Positions 1 to 7,132 of a stretch of DNA of 15,781 nucleotides are shown here, one piece after another. Source of the DNA: DATKGL01 sp035510795 (GTDB lineage: Bacteria > Patescibacteriota > Saccharimonadia > Saccharimonadales > UBA4665); contig DATKGL010000030.1 of the NCBI GenBank assembly GCA_035510795.1, positions 1 through 15,781 on the forward strand, given 5' to 3'. Numbering within the stretch: position 1 is the first letter of the stretch; every line of letters begins with the position of its first letter. A program made the position numbers and the translations under genes. The notes under the pieces were generated by a model, which was not told the DNA's origin, searched no databases, and saw nothing but the letters and a program-made list of their open reading frames with translations.

Positions 1-13
1 TACCAAATAATTA

Positions 14-271
14 TTATCGATATACATCTTTTCGATAACGAATTCTGATAATCAGCACAACTAATTTATTGTCTAAAATATCATATATAACTCTATAATC
101 CCCCACTCTCAATCGCCAACTCTTACTGCCTACCATCGGCCGCACATTTCCTTTTCTAGGATCTATGCCTAATTCCTTAATCGCTTTGGCTAATCGGAGG
201 CTGGCTGAATGGGGAAGTTTATATAATTCTTTTTGGGCGCTTTTTGTAAACTCAATAACGTAATTGTTCAT
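14..271 (-). CDS. RelE/ParE-family toxin of a type II toxin-antitoxin pair
   Basis: This 85-residue basic protein has the compact RelE/ParE fold signature: an N-terminal strand and helices (VIEFTKSAQKELYKL), then the core strands SWRLRVGDYRVIYDI and the C-terminal RYRKDVYR. Family members are usually ribosome-dependent mRNA interferases (RelE) or gyrase inhibitors (ParE); sequence alone does not decide which. The usual C-terminal Gly-His-Arg of many relatives reads Arg-Tyr-Arg here, so the common histidine is replaced. The start codon lies inside the last codons of the antitoxin gene (20-nt overlap), which implies translational coupling with antitoxin first. The frame is intact and the length normal. 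Toxin assignment is confident; target and activity are inference. Confidence 0.88.
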   Translation of the reverse strand: MNNYVIEFTKSAQKELYKLPHSASLRLAKAIKELGIDPRKGNVRPMVGSKSWRLRVGDYRVIYDILDNKLVVLIIRIRYRKDVYR

Positions 272-491
272 AGGTTATACCTAGATCACTCAACACCTGT
301 TCAAATGGGACAGTAGGTTCACCCCGACGTCTTTCAATTTCTTTGATATCCTCCAGATCTTCTACCATATCGGCAAATTGGTCATTAATAATATCGGAGA
401 CTGAACGGCCTTCAGCTACAGCTTTATGCTGAATGAATTTCTTCACAGTAGAGTTAAGATAAATAGTGGTTTTTTCACTTAATTGGCTCAT
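252..491 (-). CDS. Ribbon-helix-helix antitoxin (RelB/CopG-like)
   Basis: This 79-residue protein pairs with the downstream toxin. Residues about 7-40 fit a ribbon-helix-helix DNA-binding unit: a beta strand (KTTIYLNS) followed by two helices ending in SVSDIINDQF. The acidic C-terminal part (DLEDIKEIERRRGEPTVPFEQVLSDLGI) resembles the toxin-wrapping tail of RelB-type antitoxins. It is the first gene of the pair, as usual for autoregulated modules, and its promoter contains a perfect 16-bp palindrome (503-518) that is a natural operator for the protein. No ribosome-binding site precedes the ATG; the -10 box ends 7 nt before it, so the mRNA is probably leaderless. Confidence 0.87.
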   Translation of the reverse strand: MSQLSEKTTIYLNSTVKKFIQHKAVAEGRSVSDIINDQFADMVEDLEDIKEIERRRGEPTVPFEQVLSDLGITYEQLRY

Positions 492-498
492 GATTTAC

Positions 499-527
499 AT
501 ATTAACGCTATAGCGTTATGACGTCAA
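499..527 (-). promoter_or_regulatory. Toxin-antitoxin promoter with palindromic operator
   Basis: On the minus strand a -35 box TTGACG (522-527) and a -10 box TAATAT (499-504) are separated by exactly 17 nt. A perfect 16-bp palindrome, TAACGCTATAGCGTTA (503-518), fills most of the spacer and touches the -10. An adjoining 8-bp palindrome TGACGTCA (519-526) overlaps the -35. This is the arrangement expected for autorepression by the antitoxin or the toxin-antitoxin complex. The start codon at 491 lies 8 nt from the end of the -10. Confidence 0.7.
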
Positions 528-620
528 GACTTTATTGTTGTATCTAGATTACTTAGCTTCGTCCAACTTGATGCACTAAACCAGTTTTACTTGCATCGTA
601 TATTGATTCTGAGTTACCTG

Positions 621-649
621 TTGTATAAGATCATGAAGGATATTATAAT
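621..649 (+). promoter_or_regulatory. Sigma70-type promoter of the 375-residue orphan gene
   Basis: TTGTAT (621-626), a 17-nt spacer and the consensus -10 TATAAT (644-649). Only 6 nt separate the -10 from the ATG at 656, so transcription should begin at or next to the start codon (leaderless). The purine stretch GAAGGA at 635-640 is too far from the ATG to serve as a ribosome-binding site and lies upstream of the predicted transcript start. Confidence 0.65.
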
Positions 650-655
650 ATTAAA

Positions 656-1783
656 ATGACTTCTACCAGAGAACAACTAAGCCACGACCTAACCCCTGAT
701 CAAGTTAGTAGTATGGCAACGCCATTCCCTGAGTTTACTGCCCTGGGGAGTATACCGCAATTTCTTGGTTATGAAGCACATGGGCGTTTAGAGGATATAT
801 TCGGGCTTCCTATAGCTTCGGATGATGCTAGCCCAGAAGTTAGTAACCCAAATATCGGCCAGCGTGCCGGGCAGCCATTAGGAGACAAAATAGGCAGAGA
901 AAAGGAATTTACCCGAAATTTGCCGGCTATTGAGGCCAACATAAAGGGTATTGCTGAAACAAATGAAATTTCAGAAGGCGCTCTGTGGAGCGAAATATTA
1001 ACGATTTTGGATGGATCGGGTATTGGGCATTCTATGTACCGTACACTCGATCGGCCACTCGGCGATGGTTACGGGGCTAGGGAATATGTCACTCAGCATG
1101 CCGCAAATGGTATTGCATTTATTGTCCGTGAAAATGTAGCAAACTGGGGTGCACGCCGTCACGAAAAACTTACCAGCTTCCTTGGCGGCCTGTCCGTAGA
1201 GGCGCTCAGTAATGTTACAAGTATTATCTATGCAGGCAGTGGCCGGCCGTATACTGACGCAGAATTATGGCGCCCTGAACTGAAGCCATACCTTGCCAGG
1301 ATCCAAGAAGATAAAAAAACACCCCCACTAACGGAATACTTAGTGGCGGAAGTTTTGCATAAACCGCAGACAGAAGAGCTGCTTAAAAAACTCGATCTTG
1401 CTCAGCAGGTACAAGTGCATGCAGTCGAGGAAAAAAACCCGAAAGCCAGTGGGGATGATGTTATGCGGGCAGTTGTAAAGGCTCATGGTCAAACTTTAAA
1501 GGATAGGCTTATTGTTGAGATTGGCAATGCGCCCGCTGGGTATACCCAACTAGCAGGTGCTCTTGTGCTTGCTCAGGAACTTGGAATTGACCCCTCTGAG
1601 CAATATGTAGCAGTTACCGATAGTGTTGAATTGGTACATCCAAAACATTTTGGGGTTTTAGACTTAGAGCGACGGAGCCGGGTTCAAAATGCCGCGACCG
1701 CACTTAATAGTTTTAATGGGTGGCTTAGAGCTATTGTTGAGGTCAATACATACATGCAGGCTCGTAATAAACAAAACAGTTAA
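656..1783 (+). CDS. Orphan protein of unknown function, 375 residues
   Basis: I do not recognise this family. The frame is uninterrupted from a well-placed ATG to TAA and has a strong promoter directly in front, so it is a real gene. The product is predicted soluble: no signal peptide, no membrane segment, no cysteine. It appears mostly helical, with a proline- and acid-rich N-terminal 90 residues, a middle section containing NWGARRHEKLTSFLGGLS and IIYAGSGRPYTDAELW, and a helical charged C-terminal half (LLKKLDLAQQVQVHAVEEKNP). The final segment has ALVLAQELGIDPSEQYVAVTD and HPKHFGVLDLERRSRVQN. No catalytic motif stands out. It sits between a toxin-antitoxin module and an IS110 remnant, suggesting accessory DNA. 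A role in host interaction or defence would be speculation. Confidence 0.8.
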   Translation: MTSTREQLSHDLTPDQVSSMATPFPEFTALGSIPQFLGYEAHGRLEDIFGLPIASDDASPEVSNPNIGQRAGQPLGDKIGREKEFTRNLPAIEANIKGIAETNEISEGALWSEILTILDGSGIGHSMYRTLDRPLGDGYGAREYVTQHAANGIAFIVRENVANWGARRHEKLTSFLGGLSVEALSNVTSIIYAGSGRPYTDAELWRPELKPYLARIQEDKKTPPLTEYLVAEVLHKPQTEELLKKLDLAQQVQVHAVEEKNPKASGDDVMRAVVKAHGQTLKDRLIVEIGNAPAGYTQLAGALVLAQELGIDPSEQYVAVTDSVELVHPKHFGVLDLERRSRVQNAATALNSFNGWLRAIVEVNTYMQARNKQNS

Positions 1784-1858
1784 TTGCTTCTCCGGGTTAG
1801 ATAATTGTTGGGGGCTGCTATCTTGTGTGCGATAAGAGCCAAGACCTAGTAGTGTAAG

Positions 1859-2509
1859 TCAAGTAGTTTCGAGTGTCCTCGATGTATCTGAACTTGTTTT
1901 TATGTAGGGTGTACCCCTGGTTAGGACGGCGTATATCCTGGCGCAAAGCTTCTGAGCTACTGCTATAGTAGCTGGCGTGTAGGCTTTACCTTGGTCTCGT
2001 TTCTTTTGGTAGTAATCACGGAGTTCCGGATCATACCTCCTGGCGGTATTCGCGGCCAGAAAAATAGCCCGCCTCAGCTCCGGGCTACCACGCTTTGTCA
2101 GTTTAGTATTGCGTTTAAGTGTTAGACCGCTTTGTTTTACTTTCGGGTCTAACCCGGCATAGGCTATGAGTTGTCGAGAGCTAGAAAACCGCTCAATGCT
2201 GCCTACCTCGGCACAAATACTAGTAGCTACCACCGGGCCTATGCCAACAATGCTAGTGAGAAGCTGGAGCATCTTTCGGTCGGTTTTAACTCCGGCTAAT
2301 TGTCTGAGGCTAGTAACTAAGTCGTCTAATACTTCTAGTGCTGGAGCAAATAGCCCGTCTGCTGGTTGTTCGCCGACCCGTTCCAGGAATTTCTGTTGCA
2401 GATCTAGGGCTTGTTTTTGTTGGACGATCTTAGTAGCTAATCTAACGTAATACTTAGCTGGGGCTAGGGTGGATAAGCTAGCCTGAGCACCTTCACCACG
2501 AAGGACCAA
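1859..2509 (-). pseudogene. IS110-family transposase remnant (C-terminal Transposase_20 part only)
   Basis: The 216-residue frame matches the C-terminal half of IS110/IS116/IS902 transposases. It has a coiled-coil linker (about 20-75), a helix-hairpin-helix-like block SIVGIGPVVATSICAEVG (86-103), then AYAGLDPKVKQSG and the conserved KRGSPELRRAIF (139-150). Family members are normally 300-450 residues and start with a RuvC-like DEDD catalytic domain; that domain is absent. The best start is a TTG at 2509, and the frame is open only to 2551, after which comes an in-frame stop (2552-2554). The LysR gene ends at 2587, so there is no room for the missing domain. The upstream IS end, where IS110 elements encode their guide RNA, is also gone. 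It is therefore judged a degraded, immobile copy. Confidence 0.8.
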
Positions 2510-2586
2510 CCGGGTGTGACACGCCAGTCGTCGGTGCCAAAAACTGAATTCTTAGAGATTCTCCCAGCAATATAGATTTTTAACAT

Positions 2587-3501
2587 TTATTTTATTTTAA
2601 CAGATATGGATTCTTGCTTAATTGAGTGTAGGGTTGCTTTTGCCTGCGCTGAAAAAACTTCCAGGGCTTTAGGCAGCACTTTGCCATGAACCTTAACTAA
2701 ACTGATCGGGCGATCAATAGTTATAACCTTCCTGGCTTTCTCGAGAGCTACCAATTCACCGCTCGTTAACAGCTCCCGTGTCAGAATATATGGCAAAGCT
2801 GCCACGTGTTTGCCTCTCAAAACCATACGCTGCATAACATCCGGGCTAGTTGAGAAAAATGTAGGTTGGATTGTAACACCAAGCTTTTGCATTTTTTGAT
2901 TGATGTGCCGATAGCTCATCGATTGCTGGTCATAACATATGAACTGCGACAAGTATCCCCGGTCAAGTTCTGATTGGGCCGTAGCGAAATGATCAGGTCG
3001 GCAGACTACCATGAATGGTTCAACTCCCACTGGATCGATGTCGAGCCCGGGGTAAGTCTCCGCATCCCTGACCACAAATGCCAGATTAATTTCCAGACTC
3101 TTAACTGCCTCCCGCAGGAAACGAGAATTATTGACGACAATAGATATATTGGCCGCTGTCTCAAGATTGTCCAGGGGCTCTGCGGTAAAACTAAAAGCAG
3201 CGGCGATACTGTCAATCATGCCGATCGCAATATTTGGTCGTTGACGAGTCAGCTCGACTAAATTTGTAAGCAGATTTTCGTTGGTTGTACGGTGTTCTAT
3301 GGAAGCAGCGTAAGCAAGACGCCCGGCGTCAGTTAATTCCAACTTCCTTTTCCCTCGAATCAGAAGGGAAGACCGAAGTTCATGTTCGAGTTTATTTATA
3401 GCGAAGCTCAAAGCCGGCTGAGAGATGTGTAGATCTTTGGCGGATTGCGTAAAGCTCCCGACCTCAACCAGCCGCGCAAACTTCTTTAACCTATCATCCA
3501 T
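2587..3501 (-). CDS. LysR-type transcriptional regulator
   Basis: A 304-residue protein of normal family length. The N-terminal winged helix-turn-helix is clear at about residues 4-62 (FARLVEVGSFTQSAKDLHIS, QPALSFAINKLEHELRS), followed by a linker helix. An effector-binding domain spans about 88-295 (start IAIGMIDSIAAAFS, later FMVVCRPDHFA). LysR proteins act as tetramers whose activity is set by a small-molecule co-inducer, here unknown. The gene is divergent from the inositol-phosphate synthase gene with only 86 bp between start codons, the classic layout for a LysR protein that controls its neighbour and itself. A minus-strand -10 TAATAT (3513-3518) lies 11 nt before the ATG and no Shine-Dalgarno sequence is visible. 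Confidence 0.9.
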   Translation of the reverse strand: MDDRLKKFARLVEVGSFTQSAKDLHISQPALSFAINKLEHELRSSLLIRGKRKLELTDAGRLAYAASIEHRTTNENLLTNLVELTRQRPNIAIGMIDSIAAAFSFTAEPLDNLETAANISIVVNNSRFLREAVKSLEINLAFVVRDAETYPGLDIDPVGVEPFMVVCRPDHFATAQSELDRGYLSQFICYDQQSMSYRHINQKMQKLGVTIQPTFFSTSPDVMQRMVLRGKHVAALPYILTRELLTSGELVALEKARKVITIDRPISLVKVHGKVLPKALEVFSAQAKATLHSIKQESISVKIK

Positions 3502-3587
3502 AATCTTTGCTTATATTATCATAGGAAATATATATTTGTCTTATGATGAGCTTCAACTTAGCATGGTCAGAGAAGGAGAAATTAATA
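3502..3587. promoter_or_regulatory. Divergent regulatory region between the LysR gene and the inositol-phosphate synthase gene
   Basis: This AT-rich 86-bp spacer carries promoters for both genes. It contains a perfect 12-bp palindrome AAATATATATTT (3526-3537), flanked by imperfectly symmetric ATAGG and GTCTTAT. Palindromes of this size with AT-rich centres fit LysR binding, though no exact consensus can be fixed. A -10-like TATGAT (3542-3547) could start a leader of roughly 35 nt for the synthase gene. That leader carries AAGGAG at 3573-3578, 9 nt before the ATG at 3588. Operator assignment is inference. Confidence 0.45.
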
Positions 3588-4685
3588 ATGGCAAAACGTA
3601 CAATTAAACTGGCAATTGTCGGGCTTGGCAATTGCGCTTCATCACTACTCCAAGGTGTTTACTATTACCGCGATGTCAAGGATGACGGGTTCGTTCCTGG
3701 ACTAATGCATGTTAACTTTGGTGGTTACCATGTCAGCGATATCGAAGTAGTTGCAGCTTTTGATGTCAACTCCAATAAAGTAGGCAAGGATGTTGCCGAT
3801 GCGTTATACGCCAAGCCGAATAACACGGTAATCTTTGCTAAGATACCAAAAACCGGTGTAAAAGTGGTGCGCGGGCCGCTACTGGATGGCATCAATAAAT
3901 ACACCGCCACACTTGTTCCGGTAGATGAAAAACAGAAACCGGTCGATGTAGTCCAAACTTTAAAAAACAGCGGCGCTGAAGTTGTAATCAACTATCTGCC
4001 GGTTGGCTCACAGGAGGCAACTGAATTTTATGCTCAGGCGGCAATCGATGCCGGTTGCGGCTTTGTAAATTGCATACCTGTTTTTATCGCTTCCGATACC
4101 AAGTGGGCAAAAAAGTTTGAAGATGCCGGTTTGCCAGTCATTGGCGATGACATCAAAGCTCAGGTTGGAGCAACCATAGTGCACCGTACCCTTACTAACC
4201 TGTTTCTCGACCGGGGCATGAAAATCGAACGGACTTACCAGCTTAATACCGGCGGCAATACCGACTTTCTGAACATGCTCGAGCGGGACCGGCTTAAGTC
4301 AAAGAAAATTTCCAAGACTGAAGCGGTAACATCACAGATTGAGGCCCGCGGGCAGCACATCGATGCCGATAATATCCATATCGGTCCATCTGACTATGTG
4401 CCTTGGCAAAAAGACAATAAAGTCTGTTTCATCCGCATTGAGAGCAAGCATTTTGGCGATGTGCCAATGAACCTAGAGCTACGGCTATCAGTAGAAGATT
4501 CGCCAAATTCTGCCGGCGTGGCAATTGACTCTATCCGCTGCCTGAAGCTGGCACTGGACAACGGGCTCAAAGGAGCCATTATCGAACCGGCTGCCTATTT
4601 CCAAAAGCACCCGCCAAAACAGATTGAAGATCGCACTGCCCGTGAACTTGTCGGGAGCTACATCAAACGCTACGGCCATAAATAA
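3588..4685 (+). CDS. ino1: myo-Inositol-1-phosphate (inositol-3-phosphate) synthase
   Basis: The enzyme converts D-glucose 6-phosphate to 1D-myo-inositol 3-phosphate through an NAD-dependent oxidation, aldol cyclisation and reduction cycle in the cytoplasm; it is the entry to inositol lipids and related solutes. The N-terminal Rossmann NAD site is GLGNCASSLLQG (residues 12-23). Other family blocks are VINYLPVGSQEA, the catalytic-core segment DDIKAQVGATIVHRTL with its conserved lysine, and LNTGGNTDFLNM. The 365-residue length matches the short actinobacterial/archaeal class rather than the long eukaryotic one. The start is set at 3588 because AAGGAG (3573-3578) sits 9 nt upstream. An in-frame ATG at 3543 would add 15 residues unlike the family and has no ribosome-binding site. 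Control by the divergent LysR protein is likely. Confidence 0.92.
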   Translation: MAKRTIKLAIVGLGNCASSLLQGVYYYRDVKDDGFVPGLMHVNFGGYHVSDIEVVAAFDVNSNKVGKDVADALYAKPNNTVIFAKIPKTGVKVVRGPLLDGINKYTATLVPVDEKQKPVDVVQTLKNSGAEVVINYLPVGSQEATEFYAQAAIDAGCGFVNCIPVFIASDTKWAKKFEDAGLPVIGDDIKAQVGATIVHRTLTNLFLDRGMKIERTYQLNTGGNTDFLNMLERDRLKSKKISKTEAVTSQIEARGQHIDADNIHIGPSDYVPWQKDNKVCFIRIESKHFGDVPMNLELRLSVEDSPNSAGVAIDSIRCLKLALDNGLKGAIIEPAAYFQKHPPKQIEDRTARELVGSYIKRYGHK

Positions 4686-4729
4686 ATCCGAGTAGCATCT
4701 TCCTACCAGCCTATTCCTATTTGCTTGCA

Positions 4730-4760
4730 TTTAGATAGTTATTACGAGAAACTATCTAAA
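4730..4760 (+). promoter_or_regulatory. 11-bp hairpin directly upstream of the ribosome-binding site
   Basis: A perfect inverted repeat pairs TTTAGATAGTT (4730-4740) with AACTATCTAAA (4750-4760) around a 9-nt loop. It ends 7 nt before the AAGGAG (4768-4773) that serves the small gene at 4780. No U-tract follows it, so it is not a standard terminator of the synthase gene. It may be an operator, an mRNA 5'-end stabiliser or a translation control hairpin; the sequence does not tell which. Confidence 0.5.
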
Positions 4761-4779
4761 ATACTTCAAGGAGCAAAAT

Positions 4780-5151
4780 ATGAGTGATTTGTCGCAGGGC
4801 ATGGCTTCAAGTGAACGATTCAGTTCTCGGATAATTCCGATGTTAAGAGGAGACTGCGAGGGGTGTTTTGTGCGAAGCAAACTCGGGTTGATGGCCGAGA
4901 TGGATAATGGGGTGCAGTTCGATGGGCAAGACGCCATCAGGAGATTAGGTAGTTTTGTGGGCGGCGCAATCGAGCTATTAGATTTACCGGATTGTAATGG
5001 GGGTGATTGTTTGTCTGACGACGATAAACTTAAGCTTGCGTTGGCATTACGCAGAGGCACGCTTTCCCCTAACGGAGACTGTGGTGAGGAAGCGGTTAGA
5101 ATAGCCGCTTCAATGAATATCGAACATCTTCCCGGACGATCTGATCAATAA
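4780..5151 (+). CDS. Small cysteine-containing protein of unknown function, 123 residues
   Basis: I do not recognise this protein. The gene is supported by a good Shine-Dalgarno AAGGAG with 6-nt spacing, a complete frame and flanking hairpins. It is predicted soluble and acidic with no signal peptide. Five cysteines occur, four of them in two closely spaced pairs: GDCEGC (about residues 24-30) and DCNGGDC (about 66-72), with another in GDCGEE near the C-terminus. This suggests metal binding or redox pairs, but no known zinc-finger spacing is evident. The segment LSDDDKLKLALALRRGTLSPNGDCGEEAVRIAASM is helical. It stands between the inositol-phosphate synthase gene and the convergent exporter genes and is probably its own transcription unit. 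Confidence 0.68.
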   Translation: MSDLSQGMASSERFSSRIIPMLRGDCEGCFVRSKLGLMAEMDNGVQFDGQDAIRRLGSFVGGAIELLDLPDCNGGDCLSDDDKLKLALALRRGTLSPNGDCGEEAVRIAASMNIEHLPGRSDQ

Positions 5152-5154
5152 TTT

Positions 5155-5173
5155 ACACAACTATAAGTTGTGT
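5155..5173. terminator. Hairpin between convergent genes
   Basis: ACACAACT (5155-5162) and AGTTGTGT (5166-5173) form an 8-bp stem with a 3-nt loop, beginning 3 nt after the stop codon of the plus-strand gene. It lies between two genes transcribed toward each other. There is no clear U-run on either side, so it would be a weak terminator or an mRNA 3'-end structure. Confidence 0.4.
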
Positions 5174-5231
5174 TAGTAGCAGTGTCTATCCGATATTTAA
5201 TTTATCGCAAGACTCAACCAAACACCAAATA

Positions 5232-6023
5232 TTAGGATGTTACGTGTTTATACAGTCTGACAGCAAAAGGTATAAAGATGATTAGCAGACAAAGGCACCA
5301 AAGAAGAATTTTCCAAGTTGCCCCACCATCTGGTGTCCCCAGAGCTAAATGTCTGGCTGAGTTAGCTACAAATGTCACTGGTTGATTGCGCACAAAAACT
5401 TGGAGCCAACTAGGCATTGTCTGGACCGGTATAAAAGCAGCACTGGCAAAAGTTAACGGGAAAATGAATACGAAGCTAGCCAACTGAGCTGTTTCTGAAT
5501 CGTGAACAGCCATACCGATAATAGCAAACGCCCAAGACAGGGCATAACCAAACAGGACCGCTACAGCCACCATGCCGACCGCATCAGCCAAGCCGGCATG
5601 AAAACGGAAGCCGACTAAGTAACCAACAGCAATCATGATCAATACGACAACTACGTTACGGACTGCATCGGCAAAAGATCGACCGGCCACAACTGCCAAG
5701 CGGCTCATAGGTAACGACCGGAACCGGTCAACGATACCTCTACTCATATCATCGGCTAGCCCAATACCCGTTTGCACGCCGCCGAACATGACCATTTGTA
5801 CCAAGATACCTGGCAATAAATAATCGATATACTTACCGCCCGCCGCCCGCGTGACGCCGCCCAGCGCACCACCAAAAACGTAATTAAACAGCAGTAAAAA
5901 CATAACCGGCTGAATTGACGAGAAGAATAGTAAACGAGGTAATCGTATATAGCGCATAAGATTACGGCGGGTGATTATCGCCGTATCACGTAAACTGTGA
6001 TAAATACTCCGGAGGAGGTTCAT
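5232..6023 (-). CDS. ABC-2 type exporter permease, DrrB-like
   Basis: A 263-residue integral membrane protein with six predicted helices. These include FFSSIQPVMFLLLFNYVFG, YLLPGILVQMVMFGGVQTGI, VVVVLIMIAVGYLVGF, a long one around MVAVAVLFGYALSWAFAII, FVFIFPLTFASAAFIPV and ILLWCLCLLIIFIPFAV. This is the topology of ABC-2 permeases; the blocks 'LLPGI' and 'SRGIVDRFRSLPMSR' are typical of the DrrB/drug and lipid exporter branch. It is translationally coupled to the ATPase gene through an ATGA overlap (6020-6023) and has its own strong ribosome-binding site AAAAGGAGGG inside the ATPase gene. The ATPase/permease pair would form a 2+2 exporter. The substrate (antibiotic, lipid or polysaccharide) cannot be read from the sequence. 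Confidence 0.9.
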   Translation of the reverse strand: MNLLRSIYHSLRDTAIITRRNLMRYIRLPRLLFFSSIQPVMFLLLFNYVFGGALGGVTRAAGGKYIDYLLPGILVQMVMFGGVQTGIGLADDMSRGIVDRFRSLPMSRLAVVAGRSFADAVRNVVVVLIMIAVGYLVGFRFHAGLADAVGMVAVAVLFGYALSWAFAIIGMAVHDSETAQLASFVFIFPLTFASAAFIPVQTMPSWLQVFVRNQPVTFVANSARHLALGTPDGGATWKILLWCLCLLIIFIPFAVRLYKHVTS

Positions 6024-7000
6024 CGCGGCGCCCTCCTTTTGGTATCGGATTTAGTTTTTGGTGTCTCAGCCTTTTTACCCGTCAGGTTCAGAAAGACATC
6101 ATCAAGGGATGGCCGGTGCAGCGAAAGCGTTGATATCTTAATCTTTTCCTTACTCAGAGCGCCGGCGATTCCTACAAGACTTTCAGCACCGTTACTCACG
6201 GGTGTAGTTAATAGTAAAGTTGATTCATCAAAACTGGCTGCTGCTTTCGAAAATTCGTGAGCAATACTCATAGCTCGAGCTTGGTCGTTGGGATTCTCCA
6301 GCCCAAACTCGACAACTTCACCGCCGAGTCGTGTTTTCAGCTCGTCGCTTGTACCTTTCGCAATAACTTTCCCCTTATTAACTATGGCGATCTGGTCGGC
6401 TAGTTCGTCTGCTTCTTCAAGATATTGGGTGGTGAGCAGTATTGATGTGCCTTCTTGGATCAGCTCTCTAATTATTTGCCAGATGTCGCGACGTGATTTC
6501 GGGTCAAGCCCGGTTGTTGGCTCATCTAAAAACAGAACCTTTGGGCGCCCGACCAAGCTTGCGCCAACGTCGAGGCGACGGCGCATACCGCCAGAGTAGG
6601 TTCGGACTGGTTTATTGGCAGCCTCTGCGAGATCTAATCTTTCAAGTAGTTCATTCGTGCGTTTTTTGGCTTCGGCTCTCTTCAAGCCATATAGACGGCC
6701 TGTCATATAAACATTTTCATACCCGGTCTGAAATTCATCGACGGCAGCATACTGTCCGGCCAGACCGATGGTTTGTCGAACTTTTTCGGGTTCTTTGACC
6801 ACATCAATACCAAGAACCTTGGCAGAACCTCCATCGGGGGCATAAAGCGTACTCAGAATTTTTATGGTGGTAGTTTTTCCAGCGCCGTTAGGACCAAGCA
6901 GACCGAATATTTTGTTCTCTGGTGCAGTTAGCGAAATACCGTCTATAGCTTTAAAATCGCCAAATCGCTTCACTAAATCCACTGTCTCAAATGCGTTCAT
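6020..7000 (-). CDS. ABC exporter ATP-binding subunit, DrrA-like
   Basis: A 326-residue ATPase with complete motifs: Walker A GPNGAGKT (36-43), Q-loop at GLAGQYAAVDE (about 79-89), signature YSGGMRRRL (135-143) and Walker B KVLFLDEPTTGLD (154-166). The switch position reads TTQYLEEADELAD, with Gln192 where most ABC proteins have His; this Gln is characteristic of the DrrA (daunorubicin-resistance) branch. A C-terminal domain of about 100 residues with SLHRPSLDDVFLNLTGK is also typical of DrrA. It drives the permease encoded immediately downstream. The ATG has no ribosome-binding site; a -10-like TATGAT (7012-7017 on the minus strand) lies 11 nt upstream, suggesting a very short leader. Confidence 0.93.
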   Translation of the reverse strand: MNAFETVDLVKRFGDFKAIDGISLTAPENKIFGLLGPNGAGKTTTIKILSTLYAPDGGSAKVLGIDVVKEPEKVRQTIGLAGQYAAVDEFQTGYENVYMTGRLYGLKRAEAKKRTNELLERLDLAEAANKPVRTYSGGMRRRLDVGASLVGRPKVLFLDEPTTGLDPKSRRDIWQIIRELIQEGTSILLTTQYLEEADELADQIAIVNKGKVIAKGTSDELKTRLGGEVVEFGLENPNDQARAMSIAHEFSKAAASFDESTLLLTTPVSNGAESLVGIAGALSKEKIKISTLSLHRPSLDDVFLNLTGKKAETPKTKSDTKRRAPR

Positions 7001-7060
7001 TATAAAAGCTTATCATAACTATGGATCTATCAGGGGATGTTTACTATGGCAGGCACCGAT

Positions 7061-7112
7061 AGAGAAAACAGGTTATTGCTGATGCACTAACTGAAAACAG
7101 CAAATAGCCCTG
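7061..7112 (-). terminator. Rho-independent-like terminator after the SIMPL-domain gene
   Basis: Read on the minus strand, CAGG…TATTTGCTG pairs with CAGCAATA…CCTG (arms 7098-7112 and 7069-7081), with small bulges and a loop of about 16 nt, followed by TTTTCTCT (7061-7068). It lies about 20 nt after the SIMPL-domain stop codon and before the exporter promoter, so it would separate the two transcription units. Confidence 0.5.
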
Positions 7113-7132
7113 GCTACCGTAACGTCTAATGC

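Noticed and set aside
2166..2450. Plus-strand open frame inside the IS110 remnant
   Set aside because: It is antisense to a recognised transposase frame, has no ribosome-binding site and no recognisable domain.
2974..3261. Plus- and minus-strand open frames inside the LysR gene
   Set aside because: Both are alternative-frame shadows of a clear LysR coding region.
3543..3587. Upstream ATG that would extend inositol-phosphate synthase by 15 residues
   Set aside because: No ribosome-binding site precedes it, it overlaps a likely -10, and the extra residues are unlike the family; AAGGAG fits the ATG at 3588.
5997..6798. Plus-strand open frames opposite the DrrA-like ATPase gene
   Set aside because: They mirror the codon structure of the ATPase gene and encode low-complexity serine/proline-rich sequence without family features.
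570..7090. Shared 10-mer GATGCACTAA at about 571 and 7081
   Set aside because: Ten-base matches are expected by chance many times in a window of this size and the flanks differ.
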